DNA of 64,000 nt from Ampullaceana balthica (Eukaryota > Mollusca > Gastropoda > Lymnaeidae), in contig CALYLW010000055.1 in the NCBI GenBank assembly GCA_944989445.1, positions 806,001 through 870,000 on the forward strand, written 5' to 3'. Under the pieces are notes generated by a model. The model had not been told where the DNA came from. It did no database searches and saw nothing but the letters and a program-made list of their open reading frames with translations. Positions within the stretch are counted from its first letter, which is position 1. Each line of letters begins with the position of its first letter. The translations under genes and the position numbers were made by a program. Positions 45,884 through 57,926 of this stretch are shown here, piece by piece.

Positions 45884-47804
45884 CTCAGAACAGTGGTTCC
45901 AAAAGTGGCCCATACGGACCCCCAGTGGTCCCTGGTACCGTTCAGGGGGTACGTGGAAAATTGTAATTGATTTGGGGGTCCTTGAACAACGACAGGGGGT
46001 CCGCGCAAGTTTTAATATAAAGTTTTAAAATTGTGATCCATTTTTGTTATTACAAAAATTTTAATTTAATAAATAACAATAAATAAAATAGTATCTGAAT
46101 GCCTTTAAAAAAACTAATTTAATACAGATCTTATGTGTTATCAGTCATGGAAAACAATATTGTTTTACCTAGAAAAGAAAGTAAGTAGAACAAGGATAAT
46201 TTCCACAGCTATACTCAATGAAAATATTTGGTTAATTGATTATTGAAAGTTCAAGTTTGATTTGTACAAATTGCGGAATTCCTATATGTAGGCCATAAAA
46301 GTACAATTTTTTAACGTGAATCAACGAGGGTTGCAAAGTTGGGTAATTTTCTTTGTTTCGAGAAATTATGTGTCAAAATTGTATCATTTATCAAATATTT
46401 TGTTCAAAAGAGCTTTACTGCAGCATTCCGTTGAAAAAGTTAATATTAACAGTGGTTTGTTACAACAGATATGAAAATGAGTGAGCCGAAGAAAAAATGC
46501 AGACATTACAGTGTGTTAAATATTTGAATTATGGCTAAATGTTAGGGAAACAGATATGAACGTTGAAACGCTATTTACGGAATTAAAAAGATTTTCTGTA
46601 GTTAAGGCTATACCCTTGAATTTAAGGCATATTTTAAGACAAGCTGTAGCGAATGTATTTTCAGTACATTGTGTGATTCATAAACATTATTTATTCTCAA
46701 CAAATCTTCAGGAAAGTTTGCATGGCTCACTTCATTATGTCATTAGAGCAGTTAATAAAATCAAAATGAATGCCTTCAATGAGATATTATTTGCTCAATA
46801 TTATTTGGAAAATGATGAAGACTATAAACGTTTACTTATTCACACAGAAGTGCATTGGTTATCACAAGGTGCATATTTAAATCGATTTTATACTCTCTTT
46901 GATTCAGTGTTGAAATTCCTTGAAAGCAAAGACAATAATTTGTTACATAGTTAACTAAAAAAAAATAACATGCCTTATGAGTGATTTATTTGAAAATTTG
47001 ACAAAACTTATTTGAACTAAAAGGTTACCAATTACCTTTAATCAAAACAAAAAGCACAATATCTGCGTTTGTTGCAAAACTTCAGTTTTGAGAAGAGGAG
47101 AATATTCGTTTTCCGAATCTTTCGAAATTGCAAAGCAGAGATGAAGACTTGCTTGCTTACTGCCAACACTTAATGGCCTTTCATGCAGTCTGAACCAAAG
47201 ATTTAAAGACTTTCTTCACTTGGATATTCCCGACTTGGTTTTGAACCCTTTGCGCGTGGACAAACTCAAATCACAAACACAATTGAATACATACTAATAC
47301 AGGAGAAGCTTATTGAAATATCTACAAATGAGGAAGTTAAACCAATGTTTGAACAATGATCCCACAATTTCTGTTTTTAAAAAAAACACAGATTCTATGT
47401 TATGGGTTATTGTACAGAAGTTCACTGATTAATTCCCGTCTTCCTATTTGGTAGAGCAAGGATTCAATGCCGCTATGAACATCATCACACACACTCAAAC
47501 AAACAACAACAACCAACTGGAGATTACTGCTCGTGGGATTTGTGGTTGCTACTGATAATCATTGAGTCGGACATAAATAAAATTTATAAATTCTAATCAC
47601 GTTCATCCAAGTCATAAATTGTTTTAAATTTTAATTGAAAGATTTTAATTTCAATAAATACTTCTTCATCAAAATGGTGCTTTTTTGGATTTGTAATTAG
47701 TGTAATTAATTTACGCCGTTTTTTCACTTGGGGGTCCGAGGGCAAGTTCTGACTATAACAAGGGGTCCATGCGTCAAAAAAGTTTGGGAACCACTGTCTT
47801 AGAA
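45884..47804 (+). mobile_element. hAT element of the ZBED/SCAND3-type, 1,905 bp, with TSD
   Basis: The element spans 45892-47796. The ends are CAGTGGTTCCAAAAGTGGCC on the left and, inverted, CAGTGGTTCCCAAACTTTTT on the right. Flanks TCTCAGAA and TCTTAGAA match at 7 of 8 bases. GGGGGTCC-type blocks occur near both ends. Inside lies a broken transposase in the ZBED5/FAM200-like lineage on the plus strand. The element is internally deleted and dead. Confidence 0.9.
46471..47560 (+). pseudogene. ZBED5/SCAND3-like hAT transposase relic
   Basis: The N-terminus starts at 46471 (MKMSEPKKKCRHYSV), as in ZBED-family transposases, and soon hits a stop. A long stretch expected between the N-terminus and the catalytic core is missing. 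A 133-codon open piece at 46556-46954 contains VHCVIHKHYL and LLIHTEVHWLSQG, the counterpart of the HTEVRWLSRG segment that marks this lineage. Downstream, shifted frames continue with DEDLLAYCQHLMAFHAV, DFLHLDIPDLVLNPF and SYLVEQGFNAAMN, the last being the hAT dimerisation region. Stops and frameshifts between pieces show it is non-functional. The family call rests on these motifs recognised by eye. Confidence 0.85.
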
Positions 47805-47896
47805 CAAGATAATGACCCCTTAAACACAGAATATCGCCATCAAAACTTCTCAACCTCATAATATTTCTTTTTACTTATTTGACCCAACACGTCTCT

Positions 47897-48168
47897 ACAC
47901 AAGTTTTTAATACCCCTTTAATACAATGTTTTAATACCTCTTTAACACAAGTTTTAATACCTCTTTAACGTAACTTTTTATTACCTCTTTAACACAAGTC
48001 TTTAATACCTCTTTAACACAAGTTTTTAATATCTCTTTAACACAAGTTTTAATACCTCTTTAAAGCAAACTTTTTAATACCTCTTTAACACAAGTTTTTA
48101 ATACCTATTTAACATAAGTTTTTAATACCTCTTTAACTCAAGTTTTTAATACCCCTTTAACACCCTTC
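47897..48168. repeat. About 24-bp minisatellite
   Basis: Eleven or so copies of AAGTTTTTAATACCTCTTTA plus ACAC, with small indels in the T run. It sits just after the ZBED-type hAT element. Confidence 0.92.
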
Positions 48169-49149
48169 CCTAGCCCCCACCCCCCCCCCGATATCTCCCT
48201 AACACAACATCTTGATGTCAGAATAAACGTATCTGGCCAGCTTACCAGCACGGCTTACAGCATATAACCCAAGCTGGCAAGCTCCGAGGCGAGTCCTCGG
48301 GACGCATACATTTGGTTATTGATTCGGGAGACGAATCATGGGCAATTTATTGGCCAAACTAACACAATTATTTCACCAGCGGCATAGAAAATAGCCGCTA
48401 ATGGTCCCGCGTTCCATGCTATCCATCTTTCGCTCTTACATATTTTTTGCCAATTTTATTTCATTTCATTTTTTTTTAAAAATAATTGTTGATGTAGAAA
48501 ATTCGCTTTGAAAAGATTAAGGTCGGGAAGTTCATGATTTTGACATTTGAAATCGCCTCAAAGATCAATAAGGTTATTTTATGTTAATCAAAAATTTGAA
48601 CCTTGTCATTCGATTGAACAAATGTGTATTTATTAGCTTTTATATGTAATTCTCTTGTAGGCGTTCTCTCAATACATAATCTTGTACACAATAATCCACT
48701 GAAGAACTTGTTTCAACAAAACAACTTTAATATGTATACTTTGTACAAGAATCATTTGAGGTTATACAACGTGGAATTCTCAAGCACACACACATCATGT
48801 CCTTCCCTCACGGAAGTTCTCTGACAACTGATCGCCCAACCTTCTCAGCCAATGGGAAAGCTTTATTTCTCCCGCGCTTATCACTCAAATGACCTCTCCA
48901 TCATGCAATCACGCAATATACATGTGATGCATACCTGACAAAATGTTTGCATTTGGTTAAATGTTTCATTTTTTATTTTTAAATTGTAGCTTTGATTTTT
49001 TCTTCTTTTAGTCTTCTGACTGGTCAGAAATGTGCACAAATATCGAGCACTTTGTTTGAAACATGAGAGTGGGCCTGGTCACTAGTGAATATGTAATTTG
49101 AATCAGGCACAATACCAGGTCTTTTTAACCTACTATCACCAATCTAATA
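48169..49149. other. No gene seen
   Basis: A C run lies at about 48181-48189. Nothing else is recognised. Confidence 0.4.
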
Positions 49150-49606
49150 TCATATTCTGGAAAGATTGAGATTACTCTCTTAAAGATTTGGCTAACACAT
49201 GGGCAATCTGCTCCATCTGCTGAGCAGTGCAATGCAACATTGTCTGAGCGTAGGCCTCACTCGCTGCCCTAACCCCACGGTGCACAGATGTTTCAGGAGC
49301 TAGGTAGCAATGCCGGCAGTTCGAGTCCTTGTTGGGGTCTAGCCTGATGAAGTATGACTTGGTGGGACAAAGCTCTGATCTCATTTGAGTGACCAAACTA
49401 TGGTGTTTGCGACTCAGCTTCCACCACTGGTCATTTCGAATCGGCTTGGGCATGTTGACATATACTCCTCTGGTCGGTGTGTTATCAGCCTCTTGCTGGT
49501 CTAACCAGCCAGTTTTTAGCTCCGAGATAAGATGGAATTGAAAGCAATGAAAAGGCAGAAAAATTGGGCGGCTCAACCATAACATTCTATCACTATATGC
49601 CAGCAA
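49150..49606 (-). pseudogene. LINE relic: C-terminal region (copy 2)
   Basis: A 144-codon minus-strand open piece, 49606 to 49172. It holds ELKTGWLDQQEADNTPTRGV, MPKPIRNDQWWKLSRKHHSL, TQMRSELCPTKSYFIRLDP and a C-x2-C-like SNCRHCYLAPETSVH segment, ending AHVLAKSLRE. This is the post-RNase-H tail of a non-LTR ORF2. The nucleotide sequence around its end (CTCTTAAAG-TTTGGCTAACAC) matches 27788-27810, so it is the same family as the relic at 27755-28320. No upstream reverse transcriptase is present, so this is a 5'-truncated insertion. Confidence 0.78.
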
Positions 49607-49787
49607 TACCCATGATAGGATCTACATGGAAAATAGACTTATAAAACGATTTGGTACGCTGGCTCCATATGGAATTAAACAAATTCATAATTTTACTTAA
49701 CTGTAGAATCTTTTTCCCGTTGTGGTTTTCACTGTAACTTTTATACTTTATCATTTTTCCTATATCCTGCGTCATTGTTTGTTGTTT

Positions 49788-51752
49788 TTCCTTTCAAAAC
49801 TAAAAGGGAAAATGCTGGTTTATTTTCTACACAAAAACGAGTTTCCAACGATGATATAATAGAATCAAGGTAGGGTATAAAAAGAGTTATTCTAAAATAA
49901 TCCTCAGGCAAATAAACTTTTGGAATCTCCCTGTTAATTTCTCTTCCAGCTTGTGGTGGAAGTTGAATGTCGACACCAATTTCATCTGCAACACCTTTTG
50001 TAACTCTTAAAATTTCCTTATACCTCTCATCAAAATTGTGTCAATCAACAGCTAATGTAGTCAACAATTCTTCAACATATTTTTGTACTGCCAGTAAATC
50101 TAAATGCACTGCCTGCAATTTTTGGGTCACAGCTTCTAGCTTTGATGATTATTTTTGTATAATATCTAAACAAACAACAAATGTAGGAGTTCTTACAGCA
50201 CAAAGTAACTGATGTGCAACTTGCTTGCTTTTTCCAGATTGTTCTAAATATTCCAGTTGTTTAACAATTTCTGTCACATTTTCAGCGAAAATCCGCAAGC
50301 TTTTATATTTATGTGTCCATCTAGTTTCACATAGCAGAGGAACATTTGTAATTATTTTTCTTCGCTGACTACTTTCTCGGAAAAACACTATAATTGACTT
50401 CATTGTTCGTATTGTGTTTCGTACAGCATTCACATTATTTAAATCGTTCACGACCAGATTTAATTTATGTGAACTGCAATGTACAAATGCTGCTTTTGGG
50501 AATTTTTTTCGAATTATTGCTTGGACTCCTCCTTCTTTACCAGCCATTGTAGAACATCCGTAGTATCCTTGACCAACAAGCTTTGTCATATGTAAACCAA
50601 ATTCTAATAAATTTGTAATGATGGTGTTGGCTAAACCTTCAGCTGTTCTATCGACAATTGGAATATATCCCTGGAATTCTTCTGTGGCCATCATTTTCCC
50701 ATTTCGTTCTTTGACATATCTAACACCAAGTGACATCTGCTCAATGCCTGAAATGTCATTTGTCTCGTCGGCAAGTATAGAAAATGCAACTGAATTATTT
50801 GCTTCACGAACAATGTCTTCACGCAAGAGAGACCCACAAATTTCGATTATAGTGTTTTGCGTAGTTGCCGAGATATTCTTAGCACTACAAGGACTAGAAC
50901 CAATTGACAAATCATTACCAAGAACTTCATCTCCAGATTCAACACGAAACTCATAACAGGTCATAAAAATTACCAGAATTTCATTCTTTTCCACGAAGTG
51001 CTACATCATGCATGCTGCAAAATAGGATAGTAGAAATGATGGGACCAAGTCTGTTGCCATTTTCTTGAATTCGTCTTCTAAATGATGAGTTCAACTGCTC
51101 ATCTAGAGAAACTGCTTTGGCTTCCAATAATGCAACAAAATAGCTTGCATCTTCATGAAAGCCTTTGTGCCATGTGCTTTGCATATGCTTACGTGAATCT
51201 TCGTTGAAATCTTTATATTTTGTGCATGTTTGATGAGAAATGCCAACTGAACACCTCGAATTACTTTTTGCGGAAACAACACGCAATATTTGCAAAAGAC
51301 AACTTTTAACATTTGCGACTATACAAGCCACGGTGAATTCTCTGAAAACCATGCATATCTAAAAAACTCTATTTCCATCACTGTCAGATCTAAAGTCATA
51401 CTTTTTATCAGGGGTCCAACAATCACGAATCGTCTGCAATTTCAACTCACTTGAAAGGTCGTGCGTCAAGACATACCTTCCAAAATCCAATTTAAGAAAT
51501 GAAGAAGTGTCAGCGACAATCAAATTAGGAACAGTTGCTTTAGTTGTGTCTGGCTGTTGAACTTGTACTGTTGTCCTCAACTCCAATGAAAAGTCAGATG
51601 CTGCTGACGCCCCAAAATCGTCAAATAATGGCATTTCGAAATCCCGCAATTGCTCTACTTTTCGTGTTGTTGTTTTTTGAGCCTGTAAAAAATTTCTGAT
51701 ATCCATCTTTTGTAATCCTGCAGTTTCTACACGTATATTATTTAACAGCAAA
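49788..51752 (-). pseudogene. ZMYM1-like (TTF zinc finger/DUF4371) hAT transposase pseudogene
   Basis: Minus strand, about 650 codons in pieces. 51751-51359 is the N-terminal part (NFLQAQKTTTRKVEQ, CWTPDKKYDFRSDSDGNRVF). Then a TTF-type zinc finger piece FCKYCVLFPQK appears in a shifted frame (51312-51103). 51352-50981 gives STWHKGFHEDASYFVALLEA, QENGNRLGPIISTILFCSMH and DVALRGKE. 50994-50149 is the DUF4371/RNase-H-like core with SILADETNDISGIEQMSLGV, GQGYYGCSTMAGKEGGVQ, FVHCSSHKLNLVV and PLLCETRWTHK. A stop follows LDIIQK, then SSKLEAVTQKLQAVHLDLLA and GVADEIGVDIQLPP continue to about 49800 with another stop. The C-terminal hAT dimerisation domain is missing. At least two frameshifts and two stops: dead. 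A second, shorter copy is at 62743-63178. Confidence 0.88.
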
Positions 51753-52793
51753 AATTAATTTTCTCTTGAGAACTTACTTTTTAATTTATCAAATGCATTA
51801 TTATATATTGTATTTTAGCTATTACAGTGCTAATTTGTAAGTCTTATTAATTTATAAGGCTTTTTTCGGCCCTTGAAGCAACATAATCGGAGTAGGATAC
51901 ATCCATTTTGTTTATCTAGCACCCTACTTGCCGTGTTGTTACAGTAAGATGCCAAAGGAAATGTTCTTACTTAAAAACAAACAAAATAAGAATCAAACAT
52001 CTAGTAACGAAATGAAAAATGAAAGTGTCTTTAAATATTTATTTATCTTCTAAGAACATTAAAACACATGAATAATACGTTTAAAAAAACATCTTCAGTC
52101 AGTAAATTTATTTTAGCAAGGGTCGTTCCAGTTTAAAAAAAAATCTGGTAAATAATTAATGTTATGCTTAACTTGAATTTAATTGAAAAATGAACCTGTA
52201 TGGCATTGTCATTTAAATTAAAAAACGTGTTTTTGTGCGAAAAATTCCTAGCGACGCCCATGAACACACTGACACACGTCATAATACTGAACATGACATC
52301 AAACACAAACACCTTTTCACGACCACCAAAACACAAACAAGTACACAATCACATTCACTAAATAACACTAACACACAGGCACAAACTATGGAACCCCTCA
52401 TCAAAAATACTTGTTGGTATAAAATAAATATTAACGTAATGTAAAGTTTTGAATGAATAAATTAATCGTCGCAAGGAGGTTGAATCTATTGTGGCATGCT
52501 GTGGCAGTAAATGCCGTTTGATTAAGGAATTCATGTTCTGCAGAACTAACAAAGATGGCGGCCACGATTTTATAATAAATTTAAACTCCTCAATAATAAT
52601 CAATTGTTTATAAAAAAATTGATCATTTAATTTAACAGAAAGAAATGGATAAATGAAGTAAATGTAAAAATACTGCTTATTATCTTCAGTTCATAACATA
52701 TTTAAACAAATTGTTCATACTATGTATAGCCACGGGCCACGAGCTTCTTTTAAAAGATATTATACATGTGTAAACCTGTTTAATGTTTCTGTG
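51753..52793. other. No gene seen
   Basis: AT-rich. Short frames at 52133-52603 on both strands lack support. ACACAAACAC-rich stretch near 52300-52385. Confidence 0.4.
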
Positions 52794-53126
52794 CTTGGGT
52801 GTCCGCCATTGTCCGCTTTGACGGTGGAGCCAAGCTTGGGTGTCCGCCATTGACCGCTGTGACGGTGGAGCTAAGCTTGGGTGTCCGCCATTGACCACTG
52901 TGACTGTGGAACCAAGCTTGGGTGTCCGCCATTGACCGCTGTGACGGTGGAGCCAAGGTTGGGTGTCCGCCATTGACCGCTGTGACGGTGGAGCCAAGCT
53001 TGGGTGTCCGCCATTGACCGCTGTGATGGTGGAGCCACGCTTAGGTGTCCGCCATTGACCGCTGTGACGGTGGAGCCAAGCTTGGGTGTCCGCCATCGAC
53101 CGCTGTGACGGTTGAGCTAAGCTTTT
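52794..53126. repeat. 41-bp minisatellite
   Basis: Eight copies of a 41-bp unit starting GCTTGGGTGTCCGCCATTGA, with substitutions but few indels. It generates a minus-strand 136-codon frame (LAPPSQRSMADT), which is not a gene. Confidence 0.95.
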
Positions 53127-53151
53127 CGTTACTCAGTACTTCAGATTTGTA

Positions 53152-53354
53152 GTTTAAACCAGTGCTTCTCAAAGTGGTGGTCCGCGGACCGGTGCCAGTC
53201 CGTGGGCCACCCACTGCCGGTCCGCAGAAGTTATCAAAAAAAAGGACATTAAAAATTGTCAGTGCAGGGAACATAGTGCACCGGTCCCTGGTGCAATGGA
53301 AAAAATTCCTGCCGGTCCACCATGCTAAAAAGTTTGAGAAGCACTGGTTTAAAC
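53152..53354. mobile_element. hAT MITE, 187 bp, perfect TSD
   Basis: The element spans 53160-53346, starting CAGTGCTTCTCAAA and ending TTTGAGAAGCACTG. Identical flanks GTTTAAAC lie at 53152-53159 and 53347-53354. The interior has GGTCCGCGGACCGGTG and CCTGCCGGTCCACC, related to 9362-9633 (in which GGACCGGCAGG and GGTGCACTATTTTCCCTG lie in the opposite orientation). No coding capacity. Confidence 0.95.
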
Positions 53355-54247
53355 TGTTTTGGGTGTTTTTGGTTACAAAGCTTAAATTATTTTCCCGCCT
53401 CATTGTCAGCCATCTTTGTTGTCGTCAGATCATCGCACTTGGAGGCTGATTGACACGGTCAAAGTCACATCCCGTGAACACAAATATTGGGTGATGTGTG
53501 CTGTAAAGCACTTGCCAGCATCTATTGTCTTTGATTGCGTCCGTACGTTACCTCTGATCTCGTGTGTAGTTGAGAGATCTGTTCCTTGATCGAAACGTAA
53601 CTTTTGTTTTCATTAGAAATACACAATCATTGATAATAATACTAAACTTGTAGAAAATGTGACCACAACTGTAATTTAAATGTCTTAACAAAGCGCTCAT
53701 CCAAAAAAAAATGACACCAAAAAAACTTTATGTCTTCTACCCACAATGCCATTTAATTCGATATCCTTTTTTTTTCAATTAATATTTGCACTCTATAAAT
53801 AAATATAAAACACTATTCTATCTTCGGATCTAGACGTTTCTCATGGCATGGAATGCGTTCCTTCATCCCAACACTATCTCTGGAACACATCTGCTATCAA
53901 ATGAATTTTATTCGTCCTCACAGATAGCAGCTGGCCACTGATGACAAGCAACATGTCATTACTACAATAAAGTTAAACAATCCCTCATAATGTGTTCATT
54001 TTTTCCAACAATTGTTTCACCATGTGGTGGGTGGGTTGTTGAATGGATGAGGAGTGAACCCACCCACCCACCCACCCACCCACCCCACAACCACAAATAA
54101 AAGAGAAATTTAGCAAGTTAAAATATATTTGAAATCTTACGTTCTAGACAAGAGTTAACCGGGGGTGGGAGGCGAGTTAGGTCTAAAATCTTGACCTGTA
54201 TATTTGTAGACTATTTTAAGCGAGAATGTGCCTCGATTTAAAATGAA
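53355..54247. other. No gene; CCCA microsatellite
   Basis: CCCA repeats at about 54058-54085. No other feature is recognised. Confidence 0.45.
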
Positions 54248-55758
54248 TACAGTGGTACCTCGGGTTGCGAAGTTCTTGGGTCATGATCAATCAGGGTAAC
54301 AAACAATAAATTCGAATTCCATGACTCGGGTAACGAGCAGCACCTTAGGTTTCGAACGAAAGAGTAAAAGAGATATATAAAGATAGAGATATTAGATATA
54401 AAATAGAGAGAGAGGGGGGATATATATCTATATATATATATATCAAGGTTTAACTTTCCCGGCACGCAATCTCTTATAATATAAACAAAAGACATTCAGT
54501 ACTGACATCGCTAAGCGCTAACCTGGTGCGTAACCTCGCTTTCATTGGCCTTATTACACACAGCAGTAAAACATTTCTTGGATGATTCACATTTCCTATG
54601 ATCGTTTTCTTAGTAAGAAATTTAAATATAGACTAATTTTTTAGCGCAATTTCCCCATAGGACAAATTGCGTTTGTATATTTGAAAAGTCTGTCCCGTAT
54701 GGATTTCTGTTCGTGCTTGCAAAATCAACTACTCCTGAACCATACCAGATAGAGGGTTCGGGTCTTTTGCAAATATGTTAAGGAGGTCCCAATGATGTGC
54801 TTGGGTCAAAAAATTCCCCAAAACGTTTACTGGATTTCCTGGAAAATTTAAAAAAAACGAAAAAAGTATTTTGTCAATTTCTAGCAAACCATAACTTTTA
54901 TCGGTTTGAAACAAACGCCAAACGATAGCTAATAGTATTTAGAACAATGCTGAAGAAGGATTTTTTGAAAAATCTCTTTTCATTCGACTCCCGTAATTTT
55001 AGCAGCAATTTGTAGAAAGCAATTGTTTTGTTTAGCTTCAGAATTATTGATTTGAAATTACTTTTAATGTAATCTAGAATGATTTCCCTTGAATAATAAA
55101 AATTGTTGGAAATTGCGCTTAAATACTCATTCGAGTTTTTATTACGTGTTTTTTTTAAAATACTTTTGCATGCTCTATAATGGGTTGTTTTCTTTCTCCT
55201 TATATATTACTTGAAGTACTTTTAGTTTTATCTTATACATTATAGACTATAGACCGCAATATGTTTATCGAGGAATTATCTTATAATTTAATCTTAATTA
55301 TATTTCTTTTATTATCAGCGTTGCAGGCGCGCCTTATATATAGTGTATAGCAAATTATTTCGTCTCACGTTCTATGTATTAGATCGCACATACCATGATG
55401 GCCTGTTGGCACATGAAGCAGCGTTCACAGGCCACGACAATCCACAGCCGCCTTTACTTTTAACAGGTACCCATCAGAGCTGAGTGGACTCAAGGACACC
55501 TTTTGACCGCGGGAACTGGTCACTGCCTTCACAGAGACTCCAACCAGCTACCGCACTGCCGCTCGACCACCGTGGTCATGTGATATGTCTTATCTTATAC
55601 ATTACAGTGTAAGGTAAACCAACGGATGGTTTTTTTTATTATCGTCTTGAAACAGGCTTTCATTATGTCTTTCATGCCAATGTTTCTGGTTACGAAAGTT
55701 TCGGGTTACGAATCAAATTCTGCAATGAATTATGTTCGTAACCCGATGAAACACTGTA
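54248..55758. mobile_element. pogo-like DNA transposon, about 1.5 kb
   Basis: The element is at 54250-55756, flanked by TA on both sides. The left end is CAGTGGTACCTCGGGTTGCG and the right end, inverted, is CAGTGTTTCATCGGGTTACG. Both ends carry further subterminal GGTTACGAA / GGGTAACGAG motifs (54290-54350, 55688-55745). No transposase is recognisable. A SINE copy lies inside (55393-55580), so the element is older than that insertion or was carried with it. Confidence 0.8.
55393..55582 (-). mobile_element. tRNA-derived SINE, copy 4 (degenerate, inside pogo-like element)
   Basis: On the minus strand it begins GACCACGGTGGTCGAGCGGC (55582 downward, an A-box-like GGTCGAG). The body has TACCCATCAGAGCTGAGTGG and AGCGTTCACAGGCCACGAC in plus orientation. 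The 3' part beyond GGCAC near 55410 (GACGCAATTATCTTC and GATAA tail) is missing or unrecognisable. Confidence 0.82.
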
Positions 55759-56074
55759 TTGGAATAACAATGTATAACGAATGCAGCGGAATTTAACTGG
55801 GTCTTTTTATTTACAGTTTTTAATTGATGAGGAAAGAAACTCCTTTTTTAAAGTGTTACCAAAACATACTTTTATTCTTTTCCCCAAATTGATATTCATT
55901 GTAGTGTACATATTTTCACGCAATTTCCGTTAAAAAAAATTATAGTCCTAATTTTGACCGCCGCGTCTATGTCATTCTGAGAGATCGATAATTGAGAAAT
56001 ATATAGGTGTAAATAGTTACATGAAAACAGACTTTTTATTTGAGTTAACTCACTATCGCCCAGTATACATCGCT
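55759..56074. other. No gene seen
   Basis: Unique-looking AT-rich sequence. Confidence 0.35.
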
Positions 56075-56156
56075 CTCTCTCTCTCTCTCTTTCTGTCTCT
56101 CCCCCCTCTCTCTCTAAATCTCTCTCACTCTCGCTCACTCTCTCTCTCACCCTCTC
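56075..56156. repeat. CT-rich microsatellite
   Basis: CTCTCT with interspersed CCCC and CACT. Confidence 0.92.
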
Positions 56157-56377
56157 TATTACATTTGACAGATATTAGGTACACAATCACGCAAAATTTA
56201 ATTTTAAAGAACGCCTCTTCATATAGAAGACAATTTCTCGACAGACAACGTAGTAAAACTAATTTCAGTACAAAAAATTAGGAGACCGGTAATTTGATCC
56301 GCTCCAACTGATCCGTCCTGAATACAGTCGAAGAGTCCAGATGACCCCATGTACTCTTAGTTCTCTTAACAAATCTC

Positions 56378-56553
56378 TACCCCACACATTCCACGCTCTA
56401 CCCCACACATTCCACGCTCTACCCCACACATTCCACGTTCTACCCCACACATTCCACGTTCTACCCCACACATTCCACGTTCTACCCCACACATTCTACG
56501 CACTACCCCACACATTCCACGCACTACCCCACACATTCCACGCTCTACCCCCA
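56378..56553. repeat. 21-bp minisatellite
   Basis: About 8 copies of TACCCCACACATTCCACGCT plus C, with GTTC and CACT variants. Both strands give spurious frames (LPHTFHA / WNVWGRT). Confidence 0.94.
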
Positions 56554-57180
56554 TGGCATTTTGTCTACTCCAGGGGCCCAGTGAAACTCTCCTTTGTCGT
56601 TTCGAGATGACCAAATTGTTACCTACCCCCTTTCTACCATCTTGTCTTCTCGGCCACCGTGTATAATTTCCCTTGCCGGGCAATGGCCGGTTGTGCGGTC
56701 CGCTAACGACAGTAATGGCCAATCGGACAGGCAGATATCCGGTGTCTTTCCTTGGTAATAACTGACAATTATCATTTCATTTTAAGACCAGACTTGGCTG
56801 ATGTAACGCGAGTCGCAGCCATGTCATCAGACACATGAAAACCTAGCACTGCGTTCTCGTCTTCAAATTCCATGTTTTTGATGTGCTTTTAAGATATAAT
56901 TTGTTTCTTTTGTTGTTGTTTTTAAAATTATGTGTGTTTTTAAAATTGCAACATTTTCAAAAAATGTCTCGCATATTATTTAAAAAATGAAAATATGTTT
57001 TTTTAAGTAAACAGTTTTAATTAACTTTTGTTAAAATCGTTAATTGTTCTGCTATGTTTTTTTTAAAATATATAGCGCTGTATGTTATTAACTCGATTGG
57101 ATGTTCAGAAAAAAAGAAGGAACAATAGGATAAATAAGGAGATATAGAGTATAGATTACTATAGATGGTTGCAGATGTAT
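56554..57180. other. No gene seen
   Basis: No feature recognised. T/A homopolymer runs near 56930-57070. Confidence 0.4.
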
Positions 57181-57465
57181 AATAGGATAGAGAGAGAGAG
57201 AGTGGGGGGGGGGAGAAATTAGGAAAATTATAAAGAAATATATGAGAGAATGATAAAGAAAGAGTAGGATACGAGAGAGACAGAGAGAGAGAGAGAGAAA
57301 GAGAGAGAGGTGGAGGAGGAAAATTAGAAAGAAGTATGTGAAAGAGAGAGTAGGATAAGAAAGAGATAGAGAGAGAGATGGTATTGAGTGAGTTGGATAA
57401 AAAGAGTGTTGGAAAATATAGGGAGGGAGAAAGAAAGTGGAATAAAGAGAAAGAATAGAAGAGAA
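57181..57465. repeat. GA-rich microsatellite and polypurine tract
   Basis: Blocks of GAGAGA (57190-57205, 57275-57310, 57362-57378) in an A+G-biased stretch, with a run of G near 57207. Confidence 0.85.
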
Positions 57466-57926
57466 TTATTCTTCAAAAGTATCCGTTTATGACACTTAGG
57501 TCTGTACGCAACACATAGCAATCATTGCTAAGTTCATCTTATATTTTGTAAGATTATATTCTGTAGCAATACAGTGTAGGTATTCAGCTAAAAGGAAGTT
57601 AAAAAATCTGTTTTCCTGGCTTATACACAAGTTTTTACTGGAGCTGGGAGGCACAATCAATAATTCTGTATTAAAATTTTTTTGTGAAAGACGAAATTAA
57701 AACAATGGAAGATAGATACAAACTACTGTAAATATATTTTTTTTAAATTGATAACAAGTGATCACATGAACACACGTGAGCAAAGTTAACTAAACACTTA
57801 GTATTGCTACACACAAATTGTAGTTCACGTACACACAAGAACCGTATGTCATATTTACCCAAATACACGAGATTAAGTAAACAATATTGCTACACATAAA
57901 CGGAAGGCCATATATTATACATACAA
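57466..57926. other. No gene seen
   Basis: AT-rich. Toward the right the motif ACACAAAC / CATGTAAAC begins to repeat loosely. Confidence 0.4.
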
